The notes under the pieces were generated by a model. It was not told the origin of the DNA and did not search any database. It saw only the letters and a program-made list of their open reading frames with translations. A stretch of DNA of 64,000 bases from Massospora cicadina (taxonomy: Eukaryota; Entomophthoromycota; Entomophthoromycetes; Entomophthorales; Entomophthoraceae): positions 124,001 to 188,000 of the forward strand of contig JAKSZP010002669.1 of the NCBI GenBank assembly GCA_022478985.1, in the 5' to 3' direction. The translations under genes were made by a program, and so were the position numbers. Numbering within the stretch: position 1 is the first letter of the stretch; the number at the start of each line of letters is the position of its first letter. Shown piece by piece: positions 10,815 to 22,200 of this stretch.

Positions 10815-11987
10815 TGTTGGGATTTTTGCCCATATTCCCAGCCTGCTAGATTACCTGGTGTCACTAAGGGAAAATTCCCTAAGGAGAAGTGAATCAGAAA
10901 TCAGTTGGCCTGAGTTTTGGAGGAACTATGTTTGGGGGATTTTGGGATATTCTCCTGGTCGTATCTGTCAGGGATCAATCTGGATGAATACCTAATATCT
11001 CATTAGGCGGAGTGGATAACGAAATAGAGGCATCTGATAGTGATTAACTATCAGGTGTACTGATTGGGATTGGTTGGGTTTCATCACCAACTGATCAGGA
11101 ATGAATAGTGAGTTGCGAGGCGAGTGATTCTGCCTGCAACTAGTGAGTCAATCAGTTGGTGAAATGACCTGCCATAATGGGTAATAATTCCCATTACCTA
11201 AGTGGGTCGCTAGCCAATTATGGGTGGATTGCTTGGATCGAGAGGAAAACGTTGGGGACACGTTTTTTGACTCTTTCCATTTTGAGATCTCAAGAATGTC
11301 CAATGACGGAATCCTAACCAGGATGGGGAAGACCATTGCTGCCAAGATGAGGAAGGGTGATTCAATGGCAACGGCTGTCATTTCATTGAAGAGTTGTCAA
11401 CTGAGGGTTAGACAGCCGAATCCCCTACTATATAATTCCCTAGGATTTACTATAATAAAAAACACACATTAAAAACCCATCATTTAGTAGAAACCGTCAT
11501 TTTAGTAAAAAAGTATTATTAGTAGTAGTAGTAATATTATTGATTTGGTGTATAGTTAAACTATCAGCTTCCATTATTACATTCCATCTCAAGGATATTA
11601 TTGCAGAAGGCAATAATTAAAAGACTCTCAGAGAGAAGAGTAAAGATCTGAGCAGGGATCTAGAGACAAAGGAACCGCAATCAGGGATAGCTGCTGACTG
11701 TGTGTTGGGCTGAAAGAGACTGTCACCAGGATATCTGGATGAAGATCAGGTGGACAGGAATATAGGGAATGAATCCCTACAAGTACAACTTATAGAGTAT
11801 TTAATTGGAAGTACTAGCCAAAGTGTTGGGCCTAATAAAAGTTCAAACTCAACTACAGATAATAGTCTCAATACTATTATCAGATAGTACATTCTATACA
11901 ATGTGAAGTGCACAAGGAAATTAGCCTGTGCAGTAAAAAGGTTACTGGGTTGACGACCAATAATCAATCCTTAAGTAAATTTTTACA
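10815..11987 (+). repeat. 3' LTR of element B
   Basis: It is the same length and layout as 2371-3543, with TATA at 11429-11437 and the conserved 150-bp block before it. Differences from the 5' LTR are mostly transitions and small indels. The flanking CACGG at 11988-11992 pairs with CATGG at 2366-2370. Confidence 0.9.
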
Positions 11988-12615
11988 CACGGGCAATCAC
12001 CCTCCCATTTGGTCATGGCTATTTGGCGCTCAAAAGCTTCAGAGGAAGCTGTCTCCAATGAGGTGATAAATTGATTGAACAGGGGATGTAAGAGCTATCT
12101 AAGAGTCCCTGGTAATCACTAGTGATACTTTTTAGGAAGAAAGATGGCACTACTTGGGTGGCCATTGACTACTGGAAGCCTAATAGCATCACAAAGAAAG
12201 ATTAATATCCTCTTCTGAAGATTGATAATGCTTTTGATTGGCTTGTGTGGTGATAACTATTTTTTGCCATAGACTTGTTATTGGGGTATTGGCAGATCGA
12301 GTTGCCAATAGCAGAAAGGGAGAAATGCAACATATCACTTTGAGGGGTTGTTCCATCCCACGTGTATGCCTCAAGGGTTGTGCAACGCCCTGGCTATGTT
12401 CCAGCAGGCAATGGACACCATCTTGAATGATTTGAAACTGTCCTGCATTCTAGTCTACCTCTATGATATTAATGTGTTCTTGCAGATGTTCATAAAACAT
12501 CTCAACCACTTAGAACAAGTGTTCCCCCAACTTGCTGACTATAAAATAAAAATAAAGGCTCAAAATTGTCACTTTTTAAGGAGCGATTGGAATACCTCAG
12601 GTTTTTGGTAGACTC
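11988..12615 (+). pseudogene. Element A resumes: reverse transcriptase, N-terminal and palm part
   Basis: Joined across B, the A frame reads Q-H-I-N-T-G-N-H-P-P-I. Element C has H-T-I-D-T-G-D-H-L-P-I at the start of RT, which shows B inserted into a continuous reading frame. RT blocks follow: SEEAVSNEVI, a RKKDGTTWVAIDYW motif near 12137-12177, QGLCNALAMFQQAMDTIL (12363-12425) and the catalytic box at 12456-12467, which reads Y-L-Y-D instead of Y-x-D-D. The frame runs into the start of element C at 12616 within an LRFLVDS-type motif and continues at 28049. Confidence 0.8.
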
Positions 12616-12996
12616 TGTTAAGTTTTCAGCTGATGGTGCAAGCTAAAATATTTAACAGTGAAATTGAGGATATAAACTCACTTTTCAAATGAAACTCCTT
12701 ATTGTAATTAGGAAGTAGATTCTCTAATAAACTACAATAATAGCCAAGTAACTCCGGTATGCTCATCATTCTTAAGTCTACTGGCACCTACAAATACAAG
12801 ACCTTCTGTCTTTGTACAAAATCAGGAAATTATTCCTCTATAATCAGGACTACTTCTCTGGCAGGCAACTATGTACTTTTCTTTGGGAAGAATAAACACA
12901 CACAACTATCTAATATAGATGTAATGGTGACAGATACAAATATCTATCAGATGACAGATGGATAATAATTAATAAACTAAGCGACAGTAGTTATTA
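12616..12996 (-). repeat. 3' LTR of element C, distal piece
   Basis: It matches 26726-27110 of the 5' LTR (TGTTAAGTTTT...). It ends in GACAGTAGTTATTA (12983-12996), which is repeated at 18283-18296 as the target duplication of LINE F. Confidence 0.9.
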
Positions 12997-13518
12997 TTTT
13001 TAAATTTTTAAATCTAAAGTTATTGCGAGGAAGGCAACCATGGGATGGACACTTCCAAATTTGACCCAAAAGAGACAAAACTTAGTAACAGGGAAGGCAC
13101 CCCAGAGAAGCGATGCTATCTCTTGTTGCCAGTGGGAACGCCACTTATGGGGAGGGGAGGGAACGTGTGAAGGGGCCGTAGCCACAATTGAACATGTGTG
13201 GAGGAAAGAGTCTGATTTGATGAACTAAACTGGGAACCAGGAGGAGACCAGCTGTTGGCGACGCGGTAGGAGGTATCAAAACATCCACGCCTGAAAGTGG
13301 TCCACCAAATGAGACCGGAATCTGTGGACAGCTTCTGGGAGGGTGGGGGTGGAGCCTGTGATGGCATCCAAGACAATCGTGTGGATAGTCCACATGGCGA
13401 TTGCAATCACCAGAGCACAGAGGGAGGGTGAAAGGGGGAGGCCATTGATAAAGCAAACATATCACTTGACAGACTGAAGGGATGTGTTTGATCCTGGACC
13501 AGCAGACGTTGAACTTCG
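12997..13518 (-). other. 3' untranslated region of LINE F
   Basis: About 520 nt between the ORF2 stop (13519-13521) and the A/T-rich tail. Open minus-strand frames exist at 13116-13465, but they carry no motif I recognise. Confidence 0.5.
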
Positions 13519-16500
13519 CTATATCACTTTAGAGGTAGGACACTTCTCCAGGCGGTGGAACACCGTTCCATACTGGCCACACATGACGCAGGATGAGTGT
13601 AAAGCGTTGAAGCGCTCAGCCATACGTTACACCCGCCTCAGGCAGCGCCACTCATGGGAACAGATCTGAGGCTGCAACAGAGGATGGTGTGCGTATTTCC
13701 AGATAGTTTTTTGGGTCTCAATGGAGTAAGGGATGTCCATCATGTCCAGGTAGTCCACCCTGGATAGGACATGGGGCCGTGTGGGTATCACGCCATCTTG
13801 AATGGGTAACCCCTGTACCTCTTGTGTGAACTGAGGGGAGGGGCAGCCTCTCTGGGCTGTGTGTCCGCTAATACAAATTCTCCACTCAGCGCTCCGCATG
13901 GAGAGGAGGATTAATTTGTAGTGGGTTTTAGTCCTGTGAGGACCTGTGGCCGATGGGTGTGAAGCCAGGTATTTCATCAGGGAGTGAGGGTTTGATGGAT
14001 TTTTAAGGCCCAAGGCGTGGGAGAAGTTGGAGCTGGCCACGTGGGACCAGTGTTGGGAGGGGAGCATAGGGGTGGTGACGCCACAATCCAGGTGCCCAGG
14101 ATCTTGGCAGCATGGGCTTTGAAGGCAAGCAGGCCCATGCCTCCATGATGATGAGGGCCAAACATGACCTCTAGCCATACTGGTGGTGGGCGGCCTGACC
14201 AAAGCCATCCTTGCAGCAGGGCATACAAGGATTTGAAAAAGCTTGGGGAGAAGGGGATGGCGTGGGCTCCAAACCAGACTTTGGAGAGGAGCATAGAGTT
14301 GGCTAAAACAACCCTGCCAGTAAGGGAAGTAGGGTGGGCTCTGAGGGAGGCGATGAACTTTGTCACGTTGTCTAGGATATGACTCTCCATTACTGCTGAT
14401 GCGTACCCGCCTGCCTCCACCCACATGCCCAGATGGCAGACCGGCCCTATGGTAGGGCGTGGCACAAAGGGGAGCACCAGTGGGGCGGGGTGGGGTGAGC
14501 TGGGAGGGCGAGCACGTGTGCGAGCAGATGGGCCGGGCTGGGCACTGGTTGCTGGGGCCCAGCAGGTTTGATACTGACCAAGGAGGATGATTTTGTTTTG
14601 GAAGCATTCAGTGCAGCATTACTTACCCGGGAATACTCCTGTATGAGAGCTTCAAGTGCGCGTGCATCTTTATTATTAGACACCCCAACCACGCAGTCAT
14701 CTGCAAACGCCATCATCTTGACTGGGGCTTGGCCTGGCACATGGACCCCAGTGAGTTGGGCATTCACGTTTTGAAGTAGTGGGTCAAGGCTGAAGTTGTA
14801 TAAGAGTGGGATAATGGGGTCCCCTTGTTGCAAGCCCCTTTGAGGGTGGACTACTTCCGTTAGGAAGCCAGGGCCACGTACTGCCATTGTTGCAGATTCT
14901 GTGAGAAGAATCACCCAGTTGATGAAGCGAGGGGGTAGGCGAAATTGGTGGAGGCAGGCCCTGAGGTATTCCCAGTTTACTCTATCATAGGCCTTCTGTT
15001 GGTCCAAGAATACAAGTGCCCCAGAGGCTGTGGACTGGCATGCGTTAGCCACAGAGTGCACGTTGTCCCAAATCAACCTTCTGGGGATGAAACCGAATTG
15101 TTCTGGGGAGATGGTGGCAGATGCTACAATCCCTAAACAGTTAGGCATGATTTTTGTTAAAATTTTTGTATCCATGTTAGTTAAAGAAATGGGGCGCCAG
15201 TTGGCTAAGTCTAGCTTGTCCCCTTTCTTGAAGAGTGTGATGGTGAAGGCCTCTTGTCCTCCTGGTAGGAGGCGCGTTTCCAGAAGGTTTGGTTAAGTGA
15301 GGCAAGCAGTAGTGGGGATATATATTTGAAGTACTTTTTATAGAATTCATATGGAATGCCATCTGGGCCTGGGAATTTCTGGTTTGGTGCACCGCAGATG
15401 GCTGTCCATAATTCATTTGGAGTAATCATTTTCACTATTTCTGGGTATTGGGAAGTGATGCAGATGTGGGTTCAGTCAAGAAATTCTGCCACTTCAGCTG
15501 GCTGAATTGGATCAGATCGGTATAACTTGGAGTAATACTTTTGTGTTTTAATTGCCACTTTGGCTGGAGTTTCCAAAATGGAATCATCCGATCTTTGCAC
15601 CTGTGTGCAGGCCACGCTCTGGCATAGTGCGAAAAAAATAAAAAATATGCGGTGCACTTGTTGCCCTCTATAATGCGTTTGGCCCTGTACTGAACACAAA
15701 CCTGATGTTTGTGTTGCCTTTTGAGCGCGTTGATGTGGGTGGCTACCTCTGCCCAATTCTGGCCCCATGCAGGGCTGTATCCTGTGGCTGAGATGTTGGA
15801 CTCCAGGTGTGCCAACTCTGCCAGAGTGCGCGAGATGATGGCTGATGTGGCTCATGAGCGTCGGGAGGGAGAGGTGGTAAGAGTGGTGGATGGTATCCTC
15901 TTTGAAGGCTGCCTATGTGGATATGGGGTCCACGCAAAATGGTTTAACAAACTCTTTTTGCCAAAGTTTCTGATTCCACCCAAATGGAAAATCCTGGTGA
16001 CGCAAGTTTGGGAGGGCGGAGTTTGCACCAATGTGGGGCCTTAGCCACTGTGACAGGTAGGTGGTAGGTTATTGAGACCAGCCAGTGGTCGGAGAATTCT
16101 ATTTTTGTTGTTTGGAAGTGGGAAATGTGAGGTTAGAATTTTGCCGGTGTAGGATAAGGTCTACGCGGGTCATGGACCTTAATTAGCCATTGTGGATGTG
16201 GGGTTGCATCATGTTTTCAAGCAGCGGGGCTCGCCGCGGCAGCGCATCCATTAACCCAAGGGTGGCCTTTAGAACACAAATTTCTATGTGACCCTGGGGG
16301 TGTGGGAGGAGGAAGGCCAATGGTCCGTTGGTGTGTTTAGCCAACAGTTCATATTGCTGACTATGAAAGGGTCTGGGGGTAATGGGAGGGATTTGACTGA
16401 CAATAAAAATTCCTGACATTCTTGTGCACAGGTTGGGGCATAGATGTTGATGATAGCATGTGCCACGTCAGCCCATGAGAAAGTGACAACAAGGACTCAG

Positions 16501-16764
16501 CCATTGAGGAAAGATTCTGATGATAAAAATTTAAAAAAATTGTTTTTCTGAACTAGCACCCCACAGTGCTCTGACCAAAAGGATAGGGATGGGAGGAGCA
16601 TGGTTTTCCAAGCATCCTCAGAACCTTGCAGACAGTGGGACTCCTGGATGGCTAGGATATCCATGGGTAAATTTTTTTGTAAAAAAACTCAGTTTTCTAG
16701 CCCAGGATGGTGAGGCCTTGAATCAGGCAATATTCAATGTCCTTAAAGTGAAGGTTTCCCCCAT
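13519..16764 (-). pseudogene. LINE F ORF2: endonuclease, reverse transcriptase, C-terminal CCHC
   Basis: It starts at the ATG at 16764 (MGETFTLRTLNIA, then a stop) and ends at 13519. The endonuclease shows LAIQESHCLQGSEDAW (catalytic Glu, about 16650-16600) and IINIYAPTCAQE (near 16455-16420). RT blocks are PGPDGIPYEFYKKYFKYI (about 15370-15310), EQFGFIPRRLIWDN, GALVFLDQQKAYDRVNWEYL, RGLQQGDPIIPLLYNFSLDP and the catalytic M-A-F-A-D-D (14707-14696 for FADD). The C-terminus carries C-V-M-C-x7-H-x4-C (13590-13540), typical of LINE ORF2. It nicks target DNA and primes cDNA on it. Several stops and frame changes break it, but the longest open block, 15175-14447, covers the RT core. Confidence 0.9.
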
Positions 16765-18180
16765 CGCACCTTAGGTGTGAGGGGTGGGCACCTGGGCCCA
16801 CTAGCCTCCTCTAGATCCCCATGGGCCTTCACAGCAGCACAGGTGTTTGCAGCAATGCTATCAGTAGTTTTGTTGATTTTAGCAGAAAGGTTCGCGTTGG
16901 CTTTTGCCTTCGCTTTTTGTTTCCCCAACATTGAACAAATTTTTTGCGGTGCGGATGAGTTTGGTGCACCAATGATTGGGTTGAAAAAAAATTTTCAGTT
17001 AGGCTGGACCCCAAGTCAGTTTTTATCGGAGCTTGGTTGCAAAGATTGGGTAAAATTGATTCACCCATCGGATCCTCAGATTGGGTGGCTCAATTGGCAT
17101 GGGCTTCCCAATCTGATTGGTTGATGGATTCCCAAGTTGCTTCTGCCGCAAAGTTTTTGATGTCCTCCTAGCATTGGGAATGTGGGATAGTGGTGGTGAC
17201 TTTGGCTGCTTCCTTGGCCGTGGCCCTGCGGGCCCACTTGGCCTTCTTCTGCTCTTGTGGGAAAATGGGTTTTACCAGTAAGTAGCAGCCTTGTGCTCCC
17301 CATGGGAAAGCCTCTTTGGTGCTTGCAGTTGGTTCATAGTGCGCCTCTCTGCTGGCCATAGCTGCTGAGGGATGCTCTTGGAATGTGATGCCCTCCTTGG
17401 TGGGGCATGCATGTGCCTTATGGCCAAACGTGTCACAGTGGGTGCAGATGGGGGCGCGCTGTCCATGGTTACCTGGAAAGGGTGGGTGGTATGCCCTTCA
17501 ATATTGATATATGTGGAGTGTGGGATCTGGGTTAGGTCCTTTTCAATCTCCTTGGTTGGGGTCAGAACTGCAATGGCTTTGCTGGTGCACAGGTGTGGCA
17601 TCAGCATAAAGTGTTGCATCTCAAAAAATTGTATTTCACCATAAACGGTGAGATCATCTTTCAGGTGCTGCTCCAAAATGGCACATTTTACCATAGTAGG
17701 CAAAAAGTCAAACATGAGGAAAATTGGTTGGATTTTGTCCATCTGGTGCATTTAGTTTCGATGACCCATTGCCCTTTGGGGAGGTCAATCACTATGTGCA
17801 CTGCAGCAGCTTTGTCTGCTGCCTCCTTGTTTTTGGAACTGAGGTCCAGCCAACTGCATGACATGGAGTGAGATGCGACATACACCATGGTCAGGAAAAA
17901 GTGTGCACCTCCCCACAAATTTTTCCCATAGAGCTGTTTGTTGGATGTCCAGAAACACATGGACTCCATATTCTACCAATGAGAGTGGTTGGGAGTGCGG
18001 CATGTTGACGTACTGGTTGCATCATGCTTGCCAAGCGAGGATTTCCGGGGAAATAGTGACTGCCAGTTTTTTTATACTTTTTTCTATTCTGCCAGTTTCT
18101 CTGGGGCGTTTTTGAATGTTTGAGGCCGCAGGCCTACCACCTGCTCCTCTTACCTTACTTGCCCAACTGCTCCCAGACAT
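16743..18180 (-). pseudogene. LINE F ORF1: RNA-binding protein with CCHC knuckle
   Basis: A plausible start is the ATG at 18180 (MSGSSWASKVRGAGGRPAAS). The central part (17751-17460) ends in a domain resembling the ORF1 fold of plant and fungal LINEs. It is followed by C-T-H-C-x4-H-x4-C at 17446-17405. A Lys/Ala-rich tail (GKQKAKAKANANLSAK) ends at 16743, overlapping the start of ORF2 by about 20 nt, so the two ORFs were probably tightly coupled. Stops near 18010 and 17785 and frame changes show decay. Confidence 0.75.
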
Positions 18181-18282
18181 GGGCGCAGGGTAATCTCCTC
18201 TGTGAGATTATCAAACTAGAATCATACTTGAATTGAATAAGTTGCAAAAGTGATTGCAATGAGAGAGAAAAGTATTTTTTCT

Positions 18283-19227
18283 GACAGTAGTTATTAATGA
18301 TCAATAAACTAGTAAATGATGATCAATTGATGTTTTATTAATTGGCCAGGCGCCAGTATTATATATCTCTCAGGCATCTCCTGGCTGAACTCGTCTATTA
18401 GATGAGTTCATTCATATTATTCAATCCTCTGCTGGTCATGACAATAATTATGAAAAATCTCAAGTCAATTTGGCCCATGATTGACTAAAATAACAATCAT
18501 TTCAGCCTGATTGGAGGCAATTATACTCTCATAATTAGGACGACTTTGGGTTTTGAACTCAATATCAAAATCTTCCTAATTAGAACTACATCATAACTCG
18601 ACATCTAACAATAAATGGGGAATAAAAAATATATGATCATAAAAGATTATGCACCCCAATTTAGGATGTCAGCAGGCCTCTCAATAGCACTAATTACGCC
18701 CATAATCAGGATGACTTTGGATTTTGAACTCGACATCAAAATCTTCCCAATTAGAACTGCATCATAACTTGACATCTAACAATAAATGGGGAATTAAACA
18801 TATATGATTATAAAAGATGATGCACCCCAATTTGGGATGTCAGCAGGCCTCTCGATAGCACTAAGTATACCCATAATCAGGATATCTATGTTTAAGTGCT
18901 TAATTAACAATTTCATTAATTGAACCCAACTTCCACCTTAGTGCATTAAGATTAATGCACTAATTTATGAGGTGCAATTTAGTTAATGCTGTGGGACCAC
19001 TTTGCACCCAAGTGTACCCATAATCAGCCATAATATAATAATATCATAGCTATTAAAAGCTATGATAATTGGGCACCTCAGATGCAATTAGAGCCGTTAT
19101 GAGGTGAATCTGATTTATCAGATTATGCAGATGAATCAAAAGGATCAAAGGATTCATCAATGGAAGTAATCTATCAGTATTGATTGTTTTTCAAAGGGTT
19201 TATTTTAAAAACCATCAAAATCTAATA
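18283..19227 (-). repeat. 3' LTR of element C, proximal piece
   Basis: It matches about 27097-28043 and ends ...CATCAAAATCTAATA where the other LTR ends TCTAACA (one C to T change at the terminal CA). It contains two tandem copies of a 171-bp unit (18531-18701 and 18702-18872) plus a partial third. The same duplication is in the other LTR, so it predates insertion. Confidence 0.9.
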
Positions 19228-19243
19228 TTTCCCCCACTTGACT
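19228..19243 (-). other. Polypurine tract of element C
   Basis: On the minus strand AAGTGGGGGAAATA lies directly before the 3' LTR start. It fixes the minus orientation of C. Confidence 0.7.
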
Positions 19244-19247
19244 GGAA

Positions 19248-19253
19248 TATAAA
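19248..19253 (+). promoter_or_regulatory. TATA-like box before the antisense ORF of C
   Basis: GGAATATAAACCC places TATAAA 33 nt before the ATG at 19281, within 30 nt of the LTR edge. Element B has the same arrangement on its opposite strand. Confidence 0.4.
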
Positions 19254-19280
19254 CCCTGAATTTTACCAAATTCATTTTCA

Positions 19281-20390
19281 ATGTCTGAAAACAGCTCATC
19301 CTCTGCATACCACAATTTTGTCACTTCCCTCAAACCCAAACAGCAGCATCAGTTTAGTTATCTTCCCAGAAACATGTGCATGAATTTGTTTTGGGGCTCA
19401 CTCCAGGCAGCAGAGTTAGGCCAGCTTTTCTCATGCCAACTGTCATGACATCAACTCAGCCTGAAACCATCATTGAGAGGAAGTTGTCCAAGTTGTGGAT
19501 CCTACCTGAGGATCAATAGGGTATGAGCTCAGGTCTCGTGCTTCCACAACTGTCTCAGCAGACAACTTCAGCCGCTCTTCTGATCTGAGAGAGCCAGCCT
19601 TTTTGCTCCAGCTAGTTTATTGAGATGGTGATCTTCTGGCGGAGTTTCTCTTTGTACTTGGCCATTTCCCAATGGCCCAAAACTATAGTGCACTGCTGGT
19701 GTCAGCCAACTATTCTTGTTGAGGCCAACTGCTCAGCAAAACTTGGGCTGAATACAATTGTCTTTATAACCCCATTCATCTATTGCTGGTCAAAGATACC
19801 TCTGTTTGACCTCAAGAGTTTGTTCAGGTTGACAGCTTTGTGGAGGAGGTTCTTGGTTCCTAGTCCGAGCCACTTGAGAATTGGCCCAATTTTGCTTCCT
19901 CTTTGGGTTTGAATACCCATGACGTTCATGATATTCATTTTTGCTCAGCCGTTTGGGCAGCTTTTGAGGCCCTTTATCTGGATAACGCTGATGAATACCT
20001 CCCCAGGATGGCCATAGTCAGCCATCTTATGCGCCTTTTCCCTGACTGGATGCTTTCAGGTCATTTTTTTGCATGTTCCCCCTCTAATTGAGTGGTGGAA
20101 AACCCAGGTTTATTACGTTAGATTGTTGACCCCAGAAATTTATCAGTATCAAACTGATTTTCTAGTTGACTGTCTTCTCTTGGGTGCATGTTTCCCACCC
20201 AATTGCAGGCTCAATTGGGTAACTATAAATGGTTTTTGTGCCTCCTCTCCCCATAATTCGCTGTGAGTCATCTTCAATGAGTGCATGGCGCATCTGGCTC
20301 TATGCCATTATGGCCCTTTTTCTTGTTGCCAGCAACTAGATTGGGCTAAATTGGCGCGCGAAGACAAAGGTTTGGGGTTCTGAGTTGCCT
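19281..20390 (+). pseudogene. Antisense accessory ORF of element C, unrecognised protein
   Basis: Plus-strand frame running from the 3' LTR toward integrase, opposite to the other genes of C. It starts MSENSSSSAYHNFVTSLKPK and has NLFWG at residues 35-39. Later segments are DGDLLAEFLFVLGHFPM (about 19622-19675), SAVWAAFEALYLDNADEYLP (about 19935-20000) and, after a frame change, PLIEWWKTQVYYVRLLTPEI (about 20077-20140). The N-terminal residues Y, S-L, F and N-L-F-x-G are spaced as in the B antisense frame with a constant 2-residue offset. A stop follows residue 55 or so, and others occur. The function is unknown; conserved Trp/Leu-rich helices are all I can see. Confidence 0.6.
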
Positions 20391-20399
20391 CCCCCTTGA

Positions 20400-20620
20400 A
20401 GCTGAGGAATAAAATTCATTTTATTTATTAAAATTTATAATTTTATTTTTACTTGAAATATAAAATCTTATTCTCTTTTCTTTACTATGTATATAGATGA
20501 TTGAATTTTTATTCTTTTGCATTATTATATATTTTTTTATTATTATTATTCTTTCTCATAACTATTATTTTCAATTAATTATATATGCTTATATTAAAAT
20601 TCTTCTCTTTTGATTGAGCC
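20400..20620. other. AT-rich spacer between antisense ORF and integrase of C
   Basis: A strongly AT-rich tract (for example ATTATTATATATTTTTTTATTATTATTATT near 20520) with no coding signal. It probably separates the convergent 3' ends of integrase and the antisense frame. Confidence 0.4.
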
Positions 20621-21850
20621 ACTTTTTAAACTTCATTAGGAATTTAGCATGAACTCAATTATATACATGACCCAAATTTCTCTCCTTAATAGTGTAAGAA
20701 AAGTTTGAAGTCTTCTCTATAGCTTTGAATGAACCAACCCAAATGCGATTTAACTTGTAAATTCAGCCTGAACCATGGGTATTACAAAATAATACTTCAT
20801 CCCCATAGGAAATTTGGGCAGATTATATCAGGTTTTTTGATCTTTTTCATGTTGGGCCTTACAAAGTTTGAAGTTATTATTGAAAGCCTGGGCTTGCAGT
20901 TTAATTAAGGTCTCTGCAAGCCTCTTGACATACTGAGAATAGCTCAATTCTTGGGCTCTTGTAATAAGGAATACAACAATGGTGGTAAGGCTGTTAGTTC
21001 TCATATAGAAGTTGGAATGGAGACATCTTTGTGGCTGAATGGTAAGAGATGTAGGCAAAAATGGCCAAACTGAGGAATGTGCTTTATTCAGAGGGCTTCT
21101 GAGAAGTCAGCTTTCTTAAGATATTGACAAGTGTTCCATTAACTTGTTCTACTGCACTTGTCTCTGGGTGGTATGGAGTTGACAGAACACCATGCACCCC
21201 CATTAATTCATTAAGCTTCTGGAGAATAACTGCAGTGAAATTTGTGCCATTATCTGTCAATATAAATTGAGGACATCCATGCCAATGAATAACTTGCTCC
21301 AAGATGAATTTAGCAGTTGTTGAGGCTCCTAAGTCCTGAATAGCCCTGTCTTCGACCCATTTTGTTAAGTGATCAATTGCCATAATAGTATATTTGGCTT
21401 TCACATTGCTAATCATAAGGGGTCCAACCACATCTATAGATATAGTGTGCCAAGCAAATTTGGGCCGAACAAGCTAGTATGAAGTAGCTTTTTGAAAGGG
21501 TTTTTCCCCTTGGCACTCTTGGCAACAGCTCAAAGTTTCATGGATGTCAAAATGCATTGATTCCCAATAGTAATTTGCTTAAGCTGCTCCTTGGTTTTCT
21601 TAAGCCTCCATGGCCAGTAGCCTTATGAGCAGCCAAAATTAGACCTGCTCAAGCTGAGGAACGTGGAATATATATTTTTTATCAATCACCTTGAATAAGA
21701 CTCCTTTTTCAGTCTGGGTATCCTTTCTTAATTTGGAGAGAATTTTCTGCACTTGTTTGGGCTCATCAAAAGTTCCATTAACCATCTTCTGGAACAAGGC
21801 ATCCGCCAGCTGGCAGAGGGTTGCTACAATGGGCAGACGGGACAAACAAT
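20620..21850 (-). pseudogene. Integrase relic of element C
   Basis: The DDE core is well preserved: [40 protein letters not shown] and [20 protein letters not shown] within 21431-21084. The HHCC region lies around 21660-21480 with broken frames. The C-terminal tail (KLQAQAFNNNFKLCKAQHEK, 20920-20830) is weaker. The first aspartate of the catalytic triad (the IDMMG position of B) is just upstream of 21431. Stops show it is inactive. Confidence 0.8.
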
Positions 21851-21869
21851 CAGCATTCTGGTGCTTAGC

Positions 21870-22200
21870 ACCAGCTCAGTTCTTAATGGTATAGTCATAA
21901 GCCTGCAGCTTAAGTGCCCAGCGAGCCAAACGTCCTTCTGGCTCCTTCAAATTGTTAAGCCATCTTAGGGATGCATGATCAGTAACCACGGTGAAATGCA
22001 CTCCATGAAGGTATACTCGGAACTGTTTATAGGCAATATAATGGCCAAACACTCTCTTTCTGTTACAGTATAATTTCTTTCATGAGCATTTAGGGTCTGA
22101 CTAGCATAGGCTACTGGGTGCTCTTCGCCATCTTCTCTGACTTGAGACAAAATGGCTCCAATTGCTGTTAATGATGCATCAGTCTAAACTTTAAATTCTT
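21870..22200 (-). pseudogene. RNase H relic of element C
   Basis: The minus strand reads [20 protein letters not shown], then [20 protein letters not shown] and ERECLAIIL (22190-22040). This is the classical Gypsy RNase H pattern with catalytic Asp and Glu present. A frameshift near 22035 leads into the C-terminal part. Confidence 0.8.

Larger units (their letters stand above)
2371..11987 (+). mobile_element. Element B: nearly complete Ty3/Gypsy retrotransposon with antisense ORF
   Basis: It has two direct LTRs of equal length (1173 bp, TG...CA ends), a primer-binding site 3 nt after the 5' LTR, Gag, protease, a dUTPase-like segment, RT, RNase H, integrase, a 2-kb 3' region with an antisense frame, and a purine tract before the 3' LTR. 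The flanking 5-mers are CATGG (2366-2370) and CACGG (11988-11992), a target duplication with one transition. It lies in element A between the dUTPase-like segment and RT. Coding regions carry many stops and frameshifts and the RT active site is altered, so it is non-autonomous. The LTRs are roughly 90 percent identical by eye. Confidence 0.9.
12997..18282 (-). mobile_element. LINE F: non-LTR retrotransposon in the LTR of C
   Basis: It is a minus-strand element of about 5.3 kb flanked by a perfect 14-bp duplication, GACAGTAGTTATTA (12983-12996 and 18283-18296). An A/T-rich 3' end (minus strand ...AAATTTAAAAA at 12997-13010) abuts the left duplication. It encodes ORF1 with a CCHC knuckle and ORF2 with AP-endonuclease, RT and a C-terminal CCHC. 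It looks full length, with about 100 nt before the ORF1 start and about 520 nt after ORF2. Both ORFs are interrupted by stops. The composition is clearly GC-richer than the LTR around it. Confidence 0.9.
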
